Source: Podarcis raffonei
Lineage: Eukaryota > Chordata > Lepidosauria > Squamata > Lacertidae
Direction of reading: 5' to 3'
NCBI RefSeq assembly: GCF_027172205.1
Contig: NC_070604.1
Location: 20,369,523-20,433,522 of the forward strand
Length of the DNA: 64,000 nucleotides
Shown here: positions 44,912-57,169 of the stretch, piece by piece
Position numbering within the stretch: the stretch's first letter is position 1
Layout of the letters: each line of letters begins with the position of its first letter
Position numbers and translations under genes: made by a program
Notes under the pieces: generated by a model
What the model saw: the letters and a program-made list of their open reading frames with translations, nothing else
The model's database searches: none
Told to the model about the DNA's origin: nothing

Positions 44912-44978
44912 CAAAATAGTGCATATCTCACAGCTTTTATCCATTAACTTACTATCCTGTTACTCCAACCCTCTGGAG

Positions 44979-45280
44979 TAAGGGTAGGCAACCTAAGGCC
45001 CATGAGCCGGAAGCAGCCTACGGAGGCGATTTAGCCAACCCACGAGCCACCCCTGAACCGAGCCACCCACTCAGGGAGTCCCCATGTGCTGCGCTAAACT
45101 GGCGTAGCGTGGCACAGGGACTCTCTTCTGCGGCTCCAGAAATCGCTTCTGCGCATGCCCAGACGCCAAAAATCGCTTCTGCGCAGACGCGATTTCCAGC
45201 ATTGCGCTGCACTGGTCCGGCGCATGGAGGATCTCTGTGAAGTGATCCGGCCCATGCCCGGTAAGCCTTGCCAACCCCTG
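44979..45280. mobile_element. hAT-type non-autonomous element
   Basis: Ends taagggtaggcaacctaagg and taagccttgccaacccctg, flanked by perfect 8-bp duplications ctctggag (44971-44978 and 45281-45288). GC-rich interior with repeated 'aaaatcgcttctgcgca'. Confidence 0.88.
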
Positions 45281-45288
45281 CTCTGGAG

Positions 45289-45937
45289 AATACTAGTAAC
45301 ACTGCATTGCAGGTATTGAACCCCCCAGACCTGGCTGCTGGTACATACATATAAGACAGTTGTTTGTGTTCAACATGGTCCATCCCAGCACAAAGGAATC
45401 ACAGGGGATGGTCTGTATGTTATAGTAAACCATAGTATGGAATAAACCATGTCAGACTATGAACGAACACCTTGCTGGTAGATGCTGCTCAGTTGCTCCC
45501 ACTTTGCAGCCAAGTAATATAAACCACAAGGCCTGCTCTTAGCATGATATGCAAACCATCATTTTTTTCTCCTGAACAACCACGTGTAGTAAGCCAATAA
45601 AATCTTGGCTGCGCTCAAACAGAGCCCACAGTTTCCTGCAACTATTTAAGATCATAGAAATGGCTGTTGAAAATCATATCCATTCACAATTGCATTCAAA
45701 CTAAAATTCTGCAGTGTCATCCCATACAAAGTAGGAATTATGCTGGGGTGGGGGGTGACTGGTTCATAGACATGAGCTGAATTTGAGAGAGTGTAGTACA
45801 CATCGGTACAACAAAAGATGAGTTGGACTGGTAAGGGCTAATTCACATCTGTATGCATATCACTCGAGTTCAGTGGTTAATCTAATATGGCTGCTGAAAT
45901 ATTCTATCTTTAAAAACCGTATTATACAAGCTTATAC
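45289..45937. other. COLEC11 intron 4, no feature recognised
   Basis: Intronic DNA between the hAT element and the L1 target duplication; nothing recognised. Confidence 0.4.
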
Positions 45938-45955
45938 AAACTATAGGTAATTTCA

Positions 45956-46629
45956 AGAAGATCGGCAGAAGGGACGTCAAGAAGAGTTAAGAGCCTCGGA
46001 TATAAGATCTCCAGGTTGATGGACTGTTGGAGGTTGATGGAACTGACGGCAGGGGCCGAGACCGGGGAGGGGAGACGGCGGGGGAAAAAATTGGGAATTT
46101 AAAGTGTATATATGGAGATTTTTTCCTTTTTTTAAAAAAAAATTTTTTTAAATGAGAGATGGAAAAATCGTGGAATGAAAATTCTATGACCCTAGGGGAA
46201 ATGTCTTAAGAGATTAAGTTCAAATATATTAGTTTTAATGACAAATAAGATTAAATAAAGTAAAAATGGATGGTTAATTGGTGAAAGAAGAGAATGTAAA
46301 ATTGCAGTATATTAGGATGGATTATTAGGATAGAAACAAAGATGAAGGATTTGCTGAAATATTTAACTGAATTGGAATACATAGAGGGGGGGGTGAGGAG
46401 GTCAAGGAAATAAGCTAAAGAAAGAAAGTTAGGTAAAGGTTTGATTTGTTCTTTTTTTCCGATTGTATCTGTTTTTCTTTTTACTTTTATCTTTATTTTT
46501 ATTTTTACTTTTATTTTTTATTTTTTTTATTTTTTTGATGTGACTTGTTTTTATGTACGGATTGTGTTCTCTTTTTTGTCCCTCTTTGTAACCTTTAAAA
46601 CTTGACTAAACATCATTTTAAAAAAAACC
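45956..46629 (+). mobile_element. L1-type LINE 3' end with 18-bp target duplication
   Basis: Flanked by aaactataggtaatttca (45938-45955) and aaactatacgtaatttca (46630-46647), one mismatch. The insert is non-coding L1-like 3' UTR: a G-rich stretch (gggccgagaccggggagggg), then T-rich tracts, 'cctctttgtaacctttaaaa' and a terminal A run. 5'-truncated, antisense to COLEC11. Confidence 0.8.
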
Positions 46630-46715
46630 AAACTATACGTAATTTCACATTTATTAATTAGGTCCTTAAATTGGATGTTAATACATTAAAACCAGTGCTG
46701 ATATGGTTGGTTTAC

Positions 46716-46769
46716 CTGGATCTCCATTAGGACCAGGTGGGCCTGCATCCCCATTATCTCCTTTTTCTC
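46716..46769 (-). CDS. COLEC11: COLEC11 exon 4 (collagen)
   Basis: A 54-bp exon, the classic collagen exon size, between cctttcttag| and |gtaaaccaa. Encodes EKGDNGDAGPPGPNGDP within Gly-X-Y register; split Gly codons at both ends. Confidence 0.96.
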
Positions 46770-47058
46770 CTAAGAAAGGGAAAATAAAGTTAAGCTTCTC
46801 AGCAGATAGCTTCAAGTAGAAACAACAGCCTTTATCTTATACACTGACACCAGAACACTAGTTGTATGGGGTTTTTTAAGCCTTCCCAATGCTGACCTAT
46901 GTGAAGGAAACTCAACCTCATTTATTTGTCATGATCGTCGCATATGGCTTTGTCATAATCGTGGTCAATCATCTCTTGTTCCTTGCAGAAAAAACCTCAA
47001 AATAATTTAAACAACTTTTCGGAAATAACCACCTAACAAATATTGAAAGGAAACATAC

Positions 47059-47130
47059 CTTTTGAGCCAATGGGGCCAATTTTTCCATGTCTCCCTATGC
47101 TCCCCTTCTGTCCTTTGTCCCCTGTTTCTC
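47059..47130 (-). CDS. COLEC11: COLEC11 exon 3 (collagen)
   Basis: A 72-bp exon between ccccctctag| and |gtatgtttc. Encodes [20 protein letters not shown] then GSK, Gly-X-Y throughout; [13 protein letters not shown] is identical to mammalian CL-11. Confidence 0.97.
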
Positions 47131-47296
47131 CTAGAGGGGGGAAAACAAAACAAAAGACAAATTAAATGTAAATTTTTACATATACCCTCAGTAGTCAGAG
47201 ACAATGGAGTGTGCCTTGAGGGGTGAAATCAAACTGCTGTGTTAGCAACACGAAAGTGATCTCCCTGGCGCCCAAGCCTGGGCAGTATGTATAGGG

Positions 47297-47588
47297 TGTT
47301 AAGTTGTGGGCGAACATATCAGACGACACAGCGATTCTTCCAAGCAGCTCTTTATTTGTAAGCTGGAACAGAACTGATCTGAGGAGCTCAGTCAGCCTGC
47401 TTATATAGAGCTCCAGAACAATGTAACTGTTGCCATTTTCTAAAACTATCCAATCACAGAACGTCACTTTCGATCCTTCATTTGCATACAAACTATCCAA
47501 TCACTGAACGTCACTTTTGATCCTTCATTTGCATAACTATCTACAGTATCCCCCTGCTGGCCCAGGGTGAGAACTTCAGTATATAACA
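47297..47588 (-). mobile_element. Solo Ty3/Gypsy-type LTR (292 bp) in COLEC11 intron 2
   Basis: Plus strand runs tgttaagttgtgggcg ... cagtatataaca, with perfect 5-bp duplications taggg (47292-47296 and 47589-47593). In minus sense it starts TGTTATATACTGAAG, as the 52.2-kb element's LTR does (TGTTATGTACTGAG), and has a TATA-like ctatataagc and an AATAAAG signal. It is in sense with COLEC11 about 170 bp before exon 3. A ~48-bp tandem duplication with CCAAT and atttgcat motifs lies in its U3. Solo LTR left by recombination; older than the full element. Confidence 0.85.
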
Positions 47589-47593
47589 TAGGG

Positions 47594-48184
47594 GTCCTGG
47601 GCTACCCAGAAAACAATACCCCCCCCTCTTGGCCTCACCGATGTATCAAAAAATACCTGAAAGCATCATGTAGTCCTCAGTCAGAGTTGCCAGAGACTAA
47701 AATTAGTTCAAGCCCCACTGAAATGAATAGATCATGCCCTCACAACCACAGGTCTGAGATTACAGCCCTTTCATTTCATCTATGCTAAGCAGACTACACG
47801 GCTGATCTTTTCCCTGTATGCATTCAAAGTCTTTATTAACAAGTGCACAGCAGCCTCAGGAAGATACCACGAAATAACTATCTGGAGCCTCACAGCGGGA
47901 AACAAGAAGGTTTTTCAGTTTTAATGGCAGCGTTATACAGCATTTTACAATGGAGCTGTGGCAAAACGAGCCTCTTTAAAAAATTGGCTGCCTCAGCAAA
48001 TTCTAATGAATAAGAGATAAATATGCACATTGCAGCACAAATCAGATATAAATATTGTCAACAACACTTCAGTATCTGGCCATCTTTTTCATTATTTGCC
48101 CAGGTTTTCTATTATGCATGCAACAGAAATGGTTGCAGGAGTTTAGATTCACTGTGTGTGTGTGCACCTTTAATGTATGTTATT
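47594..48184. other. COLEC11 intron 2, no feature recognised
   Basis: AT-rich intron between the solo LTR and a BovB end; nothing recognised. Confidence 0.4.
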
Positions 48185-48588
48185 GGACCATAAAGAAGGC
48201 TGATCACAGAAGAATTGATGCTTTTGAATTATGGTGCTGGAGGAGACTCTTGAGAGTCCCATGGACTGCAAGAAGATCAAACCTATCCATTCTGAAGGAA
48301 ATCAGCCCTGAGTGCTCACTGGAAGGACAGATCCTGAAACTGAGGCTCCAATACTTTGGCCACCTCATGAGAAGAGAAGACTCCCTGGAAAAGATCCTGA
48401 TGTTGGGAAAGACTGAGGGCACAAGGAGAAGGGGACGACAGAGGACGAGATGGTTGGACAGTGTTCTCAAAGCTACCAACATGAGTTTGACCAAACTGCG
48501 GGAGGCAGTGGAAGACAGGAGTGCCTGGCGTGCTCTGGTCACGGGGTCACGAAGAGTCGGACACGACTAAACGACTAAACAACAACAT
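48185..48588 (+). mobile_element. BovB (RTE) LINE 3' end
   Basis: One frame gives DHRRIDAFELWCWRRLLRVP, then WTARRSNLSILKEISPECSL and HLMRREDSLEKI, ending in aaacgactaaacaacaaca. About the same 5' truncation point as the 37.5-kb copy and highly similar to it. Target duplication not clear. Confidence 0.92.
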
Positions 48589-50168
48589 AGTTCAATAGCA
48601 CCCAAAAAGTGAGCAGAAGAGTGAAAAAACATGGATTGTTTTGTGTATATCTCATTCCAAGAAGAGCACACACTGGTACGGAGGTAGCCAGTTTACACAA
48701 GTTGCCTAAGAATAACCTCCGCCTGCTCAGAAGCTCTCAGCAGGCTGTAGCAACCATGGATTCTGATGAGCTATATTCCAACAACCCCCATTACAACCGT
48801 CTTGTTTCTTATTTGGTGCTGCAGGCAGAAGACCTGTAGTGGCAGATTGTAAGTGAACAAGCGGAACGTGCAAATAGAGAGCCTGAATGTTTTTTTCCAC
48901 TTGACCAGTAGCTGCTACAGTAATCTGGAGGCTTCTGGGTGCATGGACGCTTCCCTCCTCAGTCTTGAATCGTTTTATAATGCAATCCTTTACATGTCTA
49001 CTCAGAAGTATGGGGTTCATTGCCAAGTAAGCATGTATAGGGTTGCAACCTCAGGCCCTGAGTCAACCTGGGAAAAAACGGTGAAAAGGACACAAAACAA
49101 ATACTTAAGCATTGCTAGCAATATTTGTATCCAGTTTGTGCCTTATTGTATGTATGTCCCTTATTCATGACAAATAGCTGAAACAGCCAATTTTTTAAGA
49201 GGCTTGTTTTGTCACAACTCTGCTGTAAAAAGTGCTGTACAGCATTGCCATTAAAACGGAAAAACCATCTCGGTTCCTGCTGTGAGATACCAATACTAAT
49301 TTTGTGGCATCTTCTGGCGGGTATATTTGAGGCTGCTGCAATGCTCATCATGAACGGAGGAAAAATTCACAACAGTCTTCTGTGACTAGATAACAGAAGC
49401 AGCAGTCTCGTCAGCCAACATTTTGGAACCCAGCTTGAAGCTCTCATCCATGCGTGGAAAAATTAGAGCGATTATATAGGACGCTTGTGTACATATGACA
49501 GGGTGAGTTGTATGTAGGAAGACGGAAGCTCTTATGACAGATACAACCAAATAATCCCTATATTCAATACAAAATTGAGTTGTGTGAAAGGGTTCAGTGC
49601 CTTAGACGAGTGGTTTTCAACCAGTGCGCCATAGCACCTTGGGGTGCCTTGAATGATGTTGAGGGGTGCAACGGGCAACACTGGCCTCTGTCTCTCTTTC
49701 CTTCCCTCTCTCCTCTGATGCCTTCTCGCATCTCTGCCTCGCACAGCTGTTTGTTGCAGCAGCCTTGGCTACAAGTTCCCCAGGCAACTGCTGCTTCTGG
49801 GGCTGGTCAGGGAGTGCTCGTTGCCAGGAGCTGAGGTTGCCTCAGAGTGAGCAAGCAAGCGGGCGAGAGAGCCTAGCCAGCCAGTCTGCCAGCCCTTGCT
49901 GTTGAGATTAGATTAGACAGACAAGTCCCAGGCCCCTGTGGGGCAGTATGAGGAAGCACCTCTCGTTGGGGCAGGCATGGGGCAGCTCAGAGACCAGGGG
50001 CGGCAGCAGCGGCTGCCCAGAGGACTCCCAAGGAGAGGGGAGGGGAGGCTGAGAGAACACTCCACAAGGGAGGATGTTTGAAAAAGGATGAGAAGCTGCC
50101 ATCTCTGCAGACAAGAGATGAAATAACTCGGCTCCTGAGCCCCACAGGGGTGCTGCAGAAAGAATGTA
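48589..50168. other. COLEC11 intron 2, mostly unannotated
   Basis: Contains a degraded hAT end near 49608-49680 (gagtggttttcaaccagtgcgccatagcacc ... gaggggtgcaac). A C/T- then G-rich stretch follows to about 50.1 kb, which I cannot assign. Confidence 0.4.
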
Positions 50169-50219
50169 CAGTGGTACCTCGGGTTACAGATGCTTCAGGT
50201 TACATACGTTTCAGGTTGT
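50169..50219. mobile_element. TA-flanked MITE, truncated (copy 6)
   Basis: Only the left end cagtggtacctcgggttaca plus two 'ttcaggtt' units; the remainder is missing. Confidence 0.8.
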
Positions 50220-50872
50220 ATGCAACAAAATTGACAAGTAGAACATTAACTGGTATTCAGAGGTTCTTAACTATTTCTTTCGTTTCTTGCAAAGCTATTT
50301 GCCGTTGTTATGGTGAGCTTGAGTGGGGGGGGCAGAAACTTTATACCTTCTCTAAAGCCAAATGCCACATTTAGTTTTTGTATTTATTTTCTAACTACTC
50401 CTTCCAGGTCTCTCTCAAAGAGCTCCCAGTGCTCTAAGTCCAGAAGAAAGGTCAAATAAAAGGGGTCAGATAAATTGGTTTCTGGTGTGCAATTGTTCTC
50501 TCATAAGATTTCTTTGCAATGAAAATAGCCTCTTATGTCTTTTTAATAATACTCACAAAGAGCCTAAGTATTTTAGAACTTACAGGCCTGGCACAAATGG
50601 AATTACAGAAATGCTTGTGCAAGTCCCAAAGCATCATTATAAACATAAACCATTGCCAGATCGGCCAAGGAATTACTTTCGCACACCCCTCCCCTTGCTC
50701 CAGGCATTAATGGCCCCCCGCAATACAGTCTGTTCACTCTGGCTGCTTCCTGAATGTGAAAAATACCTTTCCTTAGCTAAGTCTGGTATTACAAGAAAGC
50801 AGGGTACTGCTGGATTTTGGTTTTGAGAACCCTCTCTCATGCCAGAACTCTGCAAAAAGCAGAACTGAAGTA

Positions 50873-51098
50873 CAGTGGTACCTCAGGTTACATACGCTTC
50901 AGGTTACAGACTCCGCCATCCCAGAAATATTACCTTGGGTTAAGAACTTTGCTTCAGGATGAGAACAGAAATCGTGCTCCGGCAGCGCGGCAACAGCAGG
51001 AGGCCCCATTAGCTAAAGTGGTGCTTCAGGTTAAGAACAGTTTCAGGTTAAGTACGGGCCTCCGGAACGAATTAAGTACTTAACCTGAGGTACCACTG
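50873..51098. mobile_element. TA-flanked MITE (copy 7)
   Basis: cagtggtacctcaggttaca ... acctgaggtaccactg flanked by TA (50871-50872 and 51099-51100). Very close to the 38.6-kb copy. Confidence 0.92.
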
Positions 51099-52175
<1,077 letters not shown>

Positions 52176-52222
52176 TTACAATAAGTAATAGGAGTGGGCA
52201 GCATTCAAACTCAGTGCAGATC

Positions 52223-52592
52223 TGAAATATACTCAGAGTCGCAAAGTGATTTCATGCTCTTTATTCAGCTCATAGTGGTGAGGAGGAATGAATGAAAGTC
52301 CCCTCAAGGTATCTGCTTTATATACATTATTTACACAATGGGCTGCACATGATTGGCTAATTCCGGAATTCTACTGTAAGCCAATCAGGTTGTGGATTCA
52401 CTTCTATCTGGAGCATGATTGGGTGGTTCCTGCCAACCAATCATACTGCTGCATTGTTCTAGGACCAATCAGACTGCTGCATTCTGAATCCTATTGTTCT
52501 AGGACCAATCAGACTGCTGCCTTTTGGATCCTATTGTTCTAGGACCAATCAGACTGCTGCAGTTTGGATCCTATTCAACTCAGTACATAACA
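52223..52592 (-). repeat. 3' LTR of the Gypsy element
   Basis: 370 bp with tg...ca ends. Contains three near-identical ~40-bp tandem units centred on 'ctaggaccaatcagactgct' (inverted CCAAT boxes), a TATA-like tatataaag and an AATAAAG signal in element sense. No difference from the other LTR seen. Confidence 0.95.
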
Positions 52593-52649
52593 CCCCTCCC
52601 CTCTAAGTTCCAGTCCTGCCCGGGAGGTCGCATTCATAGTCCTCAAGGT

Positions 52650-55350
52650 ACGCTGGCGGCCTACATGTGCGTTGCGGCCTGGGGTGTTCCCTGGTCCGGG
52701 GTTCAGGTTCTGGCTCGTGTTCCAAGGATGCTGGCTGTGTTGGGGCTGTATGGTCTGGCGCAACCGGCTCGCTCAGTCGTGGTTCTGGTTCCAGTGTCCT
52801 TTCGGCCTCACGGGTCCTCTCTGTATTTACTAATTCTGCCTCTCCTGCTTGCCCCTGCTGCTCTATGGGCCTCACTGCCCCACTGTTCCCTTGGGACTCC
52901 TCTGACCTGTCCTCCTCCTCCTGGTTTTCTCCCAGGAATCGTCGCCGTATCTGGTCGCAGTGGCAGCGCCAGCATTGCCCCCCATCTGTTAGCACCTCGT
53001 ACGACACGGCCAGTGACCCTGGTGACTGTGGCGGGTACCCATGCAGGGCCTGCCCCAAAATTCTTTGCATACACTGGGTCCTGGGCCTCGAAGGTCCGGG
53101 GGTTCCTGCCTTCCCCCACCACTACCTCATCCTGAGCTCTATCGGCGTGAAGGCGGTCCAATCTGATTGCAAGGCGCCGACCCATTAGTAGTTCAGCGGG
53201 GCTCCAGCCAGTCGTTGAGCTGGGGGTGCTGTGCTGTGCTAGAAGGAATGTGGCAAGGCGGTACTCCCAATCCCCTTGCGTCATGCGGCGAAGGGTGTCC
53301 TTGGTGGTCCGCACCATGCGTTCTGCTTGGCCATTGGTGGCAGGGTGGAATGGCGCCGAATGGATGTGGCGGATGGCGTTCTGCGCTGTGAAGGTTTGGA
53401 ATTCTCCTGACGTAAATGCAGTCCCGTTGTCTGAGACGAGAGTGTCAGGGAGCCCGTGGGTTGCAAACAGCATGCATAGTACCCGGATGGCTGCGGACGT
53501 AGAAGTGGACGGTACCAGTGCGACTTCCAGCCATTTGGTGTAGGAGTCCACCACTATGAAGAATGTTTTCCCCTGAAAGGGGCCAGCGAAGTCCACATGC
53601 AGGCGTGACCATGGTGCTCGGGCGGACTCCCAGGACTGGACTGGGGCCCTTGGGGGATCTGGGTGGGATTCTTGGCAGGCCTGGCAGTGTTTGACCCAGG
53701 CCTCTATCTCTCCGTCGATCCCCGGCCACCACACATAACTCCTGGCAAGGGCCTTCATTCTTACTACCCCTGGGTGTGTCTTGTGTAGGGCTGTGAGGAC
53801 CCTTTTGCAGAGGGGCTGGGGAACAACGACCCTGCTTCCCCATAACAGGCACCCCTTGTGGGCCGACAGTTCATGTTTGCGGGTTGTGTAGCCGGCGAAT
53901 TCTGGCCCGGGGCTGCTGCTGGGCCATCCCCTTCACACCCAGTCCAGGACCCGGGAGATGACCCTATCTTTCTTGGAATGGTGTGCTCTTGGAATGGGGC
54001 GCTCGGGAAGCAGCTCCAGGCTCATAACCTCTTGTGCAGGTGCTGGGTCGGGGCCTGTTTCCGGTAGTGGTAGCCTGCTGAGGGCGTCCGCATGGCCCAT
54101 CACCTTCCCAGGGCGGTGAATCAGTGCATACTGGTAGCTGGCAAGGAAAATTGACCACCTGAGGACGCGAGGAGACAGCACTTGGGGGGTCTGCTTTTCG
54201 GGGGCAAACAAGCCAAGCAACGGCTTGTGGTCAGTCACCACGGTGAAGGGCCGCCCGTACAAGAAATCATGGAATTTTTTTACTCCCTTCACGATTGCCA
54301 GACCCTCCTTGTCGATTTGCGAGTAGTTCCGCTCGGTTGCGTTGAGTGTCTGGGAAAAGTATGCCACCGGTACCTCTCTTCCATCCGGGAGTTGGTGTCC
54401 CAGGACAGCGCCAATGCCATAGGGTGAGGCGTCGCATGCTAGCACCACCGGCAGCCTCTCGTTGAAGTGTGCCAAGACCGAGTTTTAGACAAGCAAGTCC
54501 TTGACTGCCTGGAATGCGGCCTCCTGGCAGTGGCCCCACACCCAAGGGGCCCACTTGTCCAGGAGTCTGTGTAGGGGCTCCGCTGCCGCCGCCTTGTGGG
54601 GAAGGAAGGAATGGTAAAAGTTCAATAGTACCAAGAAGGCCTGAAGTTCAGTCTTGTTCTTGGGCGCTGGGGCATCACAAATGGCCCGTACCTTGTCCCC
54701 AGTCAGGTGGACCCCTTCTGCGTCCACCATAAATCCCAGAAAGTCCACCTGAGGCACTCCTAGTAGACATTTTTCCCGCTTCACCTTGAGACCCGCCGTC
54801 TGGAAACGGTGCAGAATGGTGCGGAGGCAGTCCTCAAACTCCTCGGGTGTGGGCCCGGCAATCAACACATCATCGAAGAAGGGGGTGACACCAGGAATCC
54901 CTTTAAGGAGAGAGTCCATTAGATTCTGGAATATGCCTGGTGCCACGCTGACACCGAATTGCAGCCGCTTTACCCTGAACGCTCCTCTGTGCGTCACAAT
55001 CGTCTGTGCCTCTGCTGTGGCCTCATCTACTGGCAGCTGTTGATATGCTTGGGCCAGGTCCAGCTTGCCAAAAATTTTCGACCCAGCCAGGGTAGCAAGG
55101 ACATGGCTGACCACTGGCACTGGGTATGCATGGGTCGTGAGGGCCTTGTTTATGGTACATTTGTAGTCTGCGCAGATGCAGACCGAACCATTAGGCTCGA
55201 CGGGTGTGACGATTGGGGTTTCCCAGGGGGCATTAGGCACCGGCTCCAGCACTCCTTGCTCCACGAGTCAGTCCACTTCCTCGTCTGTACAGGGTTTCAG
55301 GGCGAACGGGACCCGGTGGGCCTTGAGCCTGACCGGTCGTACTGCGGGGT
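52650..55350 (-). mobile_element. pol region of the Gypsy element (RT, RNase H, integrase)
   Basis: Recognisable blocks: RT (LDLAQAYQQLPVDEA, LQFGVSVAPGIFQNLM, FFDDVLIAG), RNase H (ACDASPYGIGAVLGHQL, VVTDHKPLLGLF) and integrase (HCQACQE zinc-finger end, HVDFAGPF, LVSDNGTAFTS, HPATNGQAERMV). The domain order RT-RNaseH-IN is that of Ty3/Gypsy. Broken; listed as a fossil. Confidence 0.92.
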
Positions 55351-55399
55351 CAAGCTGTAGAGCAATGGGGGGCCGTATACTGTCCCAATTTCCCATCGA

Positions 55400-56669
55400 A
55401 AACCCCTGGAAATTCCTTGCATATGGCATCCACGTCCACTTTTAAGGTAGTGTGGTTCACCGCGGTGACGGCTAGCCCCAGTGGTCCAAACCATGCCAAT
55501 CCCAGTAAGCTAATGTAGGGGCCCTTGACCACAAGCAAGTCCAGTTGCCGCGTCCGCCCTCGGTACTGCACCCTGAAGGTCCCCACCCCCATTGTGGGGA
55601 CCTTACGTTTCTGGAAGTCCCGGAGGGTGAATGGGGCCGGCCTGAGTCTGGGACCCCCAGTAGGACACAGTTTCCTTAAGGTCCTTGCCGAGATTATGGA
55701 TAGAGTTGAACCCGTGTCAAGCTCCATGCGGCATGGGGCCCCCTCTATCTGTACCTCTACATAAATTTTCTCTACGTTGGGGTGGGGCAACTGGTATACC
55801 TGGAAGTCCGTGAGCTCCGTCGAGTTGCCTTGGTGCGTTGGGCCCTGGGACCTGGGGCTCTTGGATTGGTCATCTGATGTCTGGCATTGGGTGGGCCGAG
55901 CCCGACACACCCGGGCGATGTGTCCCAATTTTCTGCACTGCCTGCACTCTGCGTTGCGGAAATGGCAGGTCCTCCTCTCGTGACTTTCTCCACAGCTTGC
56001 GCAGTTCCCTCCTTCTCGTCGAGGCAGCTGTGGTATGTGGGCTGCTTGAGTGCGCTGCTGTACTCGGTGCACCTCCTCCCTGTTGGATCCTGAGTCGTCG
56101 GTGAGGTCTTCGTGGTGGACCCTCGGTTGGGACGGCTGGCTCGGCTGTGCCTCTTGCGTCGACCTCTCGGCAGCTTCCGTTGCCAGGGCCTCCTCCAGAG
56201 CGACCTGGAACGTTAGGTTCTTCTTAGCGTAGAGGCGTCGTTGCAGCTTCTCATCCTTCAGGCCACCGATGAGGCGGTCACAAAGCATGTTCTCCAGCTC
56301 TGAGAAGTTGCAGAACCGGGCAGCTTGGCGGAGAGAGGTCACAAACCCAGTTATGGTTTCCCCAGGGGCTTGCCGCTTTGCGTAGAAGGCATTTCGACGA
56401 GCCACCACTGAGGGCTGTGGCGAAAAGTGCCCCTTCAGCTGTTCCATTATTGTTTTGTATGGAACAGTAGCAACGTCTTCAGGCGCAAGGAGAGCCCGGG
56501 CGATTTCAAATGTCTCCTCTCCGCAGACGCTGAAGAATATTGCCCTCTTCTTGGCGTCTTCTTCATCGGTGACCCCTTTGGCTTCTAGGAGGAAGGTGAA
56601 ACGGGAGGCGTACGCTTCCCAGTCTCCAGATGCTGGGTTGAACGGCGAGAAGCTGTTGTCGGTTGCCAT
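55400..56669 (-). mobile_element. gag and protease region of the Gypsy element
   Basis: Starts MATDNSFSPFNPASGDWEAY. Capsid-like helical region in the first ~200 residues, Cys/His nucleocapsid motif (CASCGESHERRTCHF, ECRQCRKLGHIARVC) near 225-260, and a retropepsin-type site (MELDTGSTLSIIS) near 320. Confidence 0.9.
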
Positions 56670-56794
56670 TCTGAGTTCCTTGTGTCCCGGAGCTGAAGCT
56701 TGGATACACGGTGCGAGGCAGCGGTGCAGCAGGTGGCGGTACTGCGGTGCTGTGTGTGGCAGTCAGCTCAGCGGGATCCCACCTTCGTCGCCAG

Positions 56795-57164
56795 TGAAAT
56801 ATACTCAGAGTCGCAAAGTGATTTCATGCTCTTTATTCAGCTCATAGTGGTGAGGAGGAATGAATGAAAGTCCCCTCAAGGTATCTGCTTTATATACATT
56901 ATTTACACAATGGGCTGCACATGATTGGCTAATTCCGGAATTCTACTGTAAGCCAATCAGGTTGTGGATTCACTTCTATCTGGAGCATGATTGGGTGGTT
57001 CCTGCCAACCAATCATACTGCTGCATTGTTCTAGGACCAATCAGACTGCTGCATTCTGAATCCTATTGTTCTAGGACCAATCAGACTGCTGCCTTTTGGA
57101 TCCTATTGTTCTAGGACCAATCAGACTGCTGCAGTTTGGATCCTATTCAACTCAGTACATAACA
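56795..57164 (-). repeat. 5' LTR of the Gypsy element
   Basis: Same 370-bp sequence as 52223-52592. In element sense it begins TGTTATGTACTGAG and ends ...GTATATTTCA, followed by the primer-binding-like site. Confidence 0.95.
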
Positions 57165-57169
57165 AGATC

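Larger units (their letters stand above)
52223..57164 (-). mobile_element. Ty3/Gypsy LTR retrotransposon, Mag-like, young but broken
   Basis: 4.94-kb element in COLEC11 intron 1, same orientation as the gene. It has two 370-bp LTRs and perfect 5-bp duplications agatc (52218-52222 and 57165-57169). Behind the 5' LTR lies a primer-binding-like TGGCGACGAAGG; before the 3' LTR is a purine tract agaggggagggg. Parts in element order: gag with zinc knuckle and protease (about 56.7-55.4 kb), reverse transcriptase and RNase H (about 55.3-53.9 kb), integrase (about 53.9-52.7 kb). Integrase and RT motifs resemble the Mag clade. By eye the LTRs are identical, so insertion is very recent. The coding part looks broken, with about three breaks. 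Confidence 0.93.
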
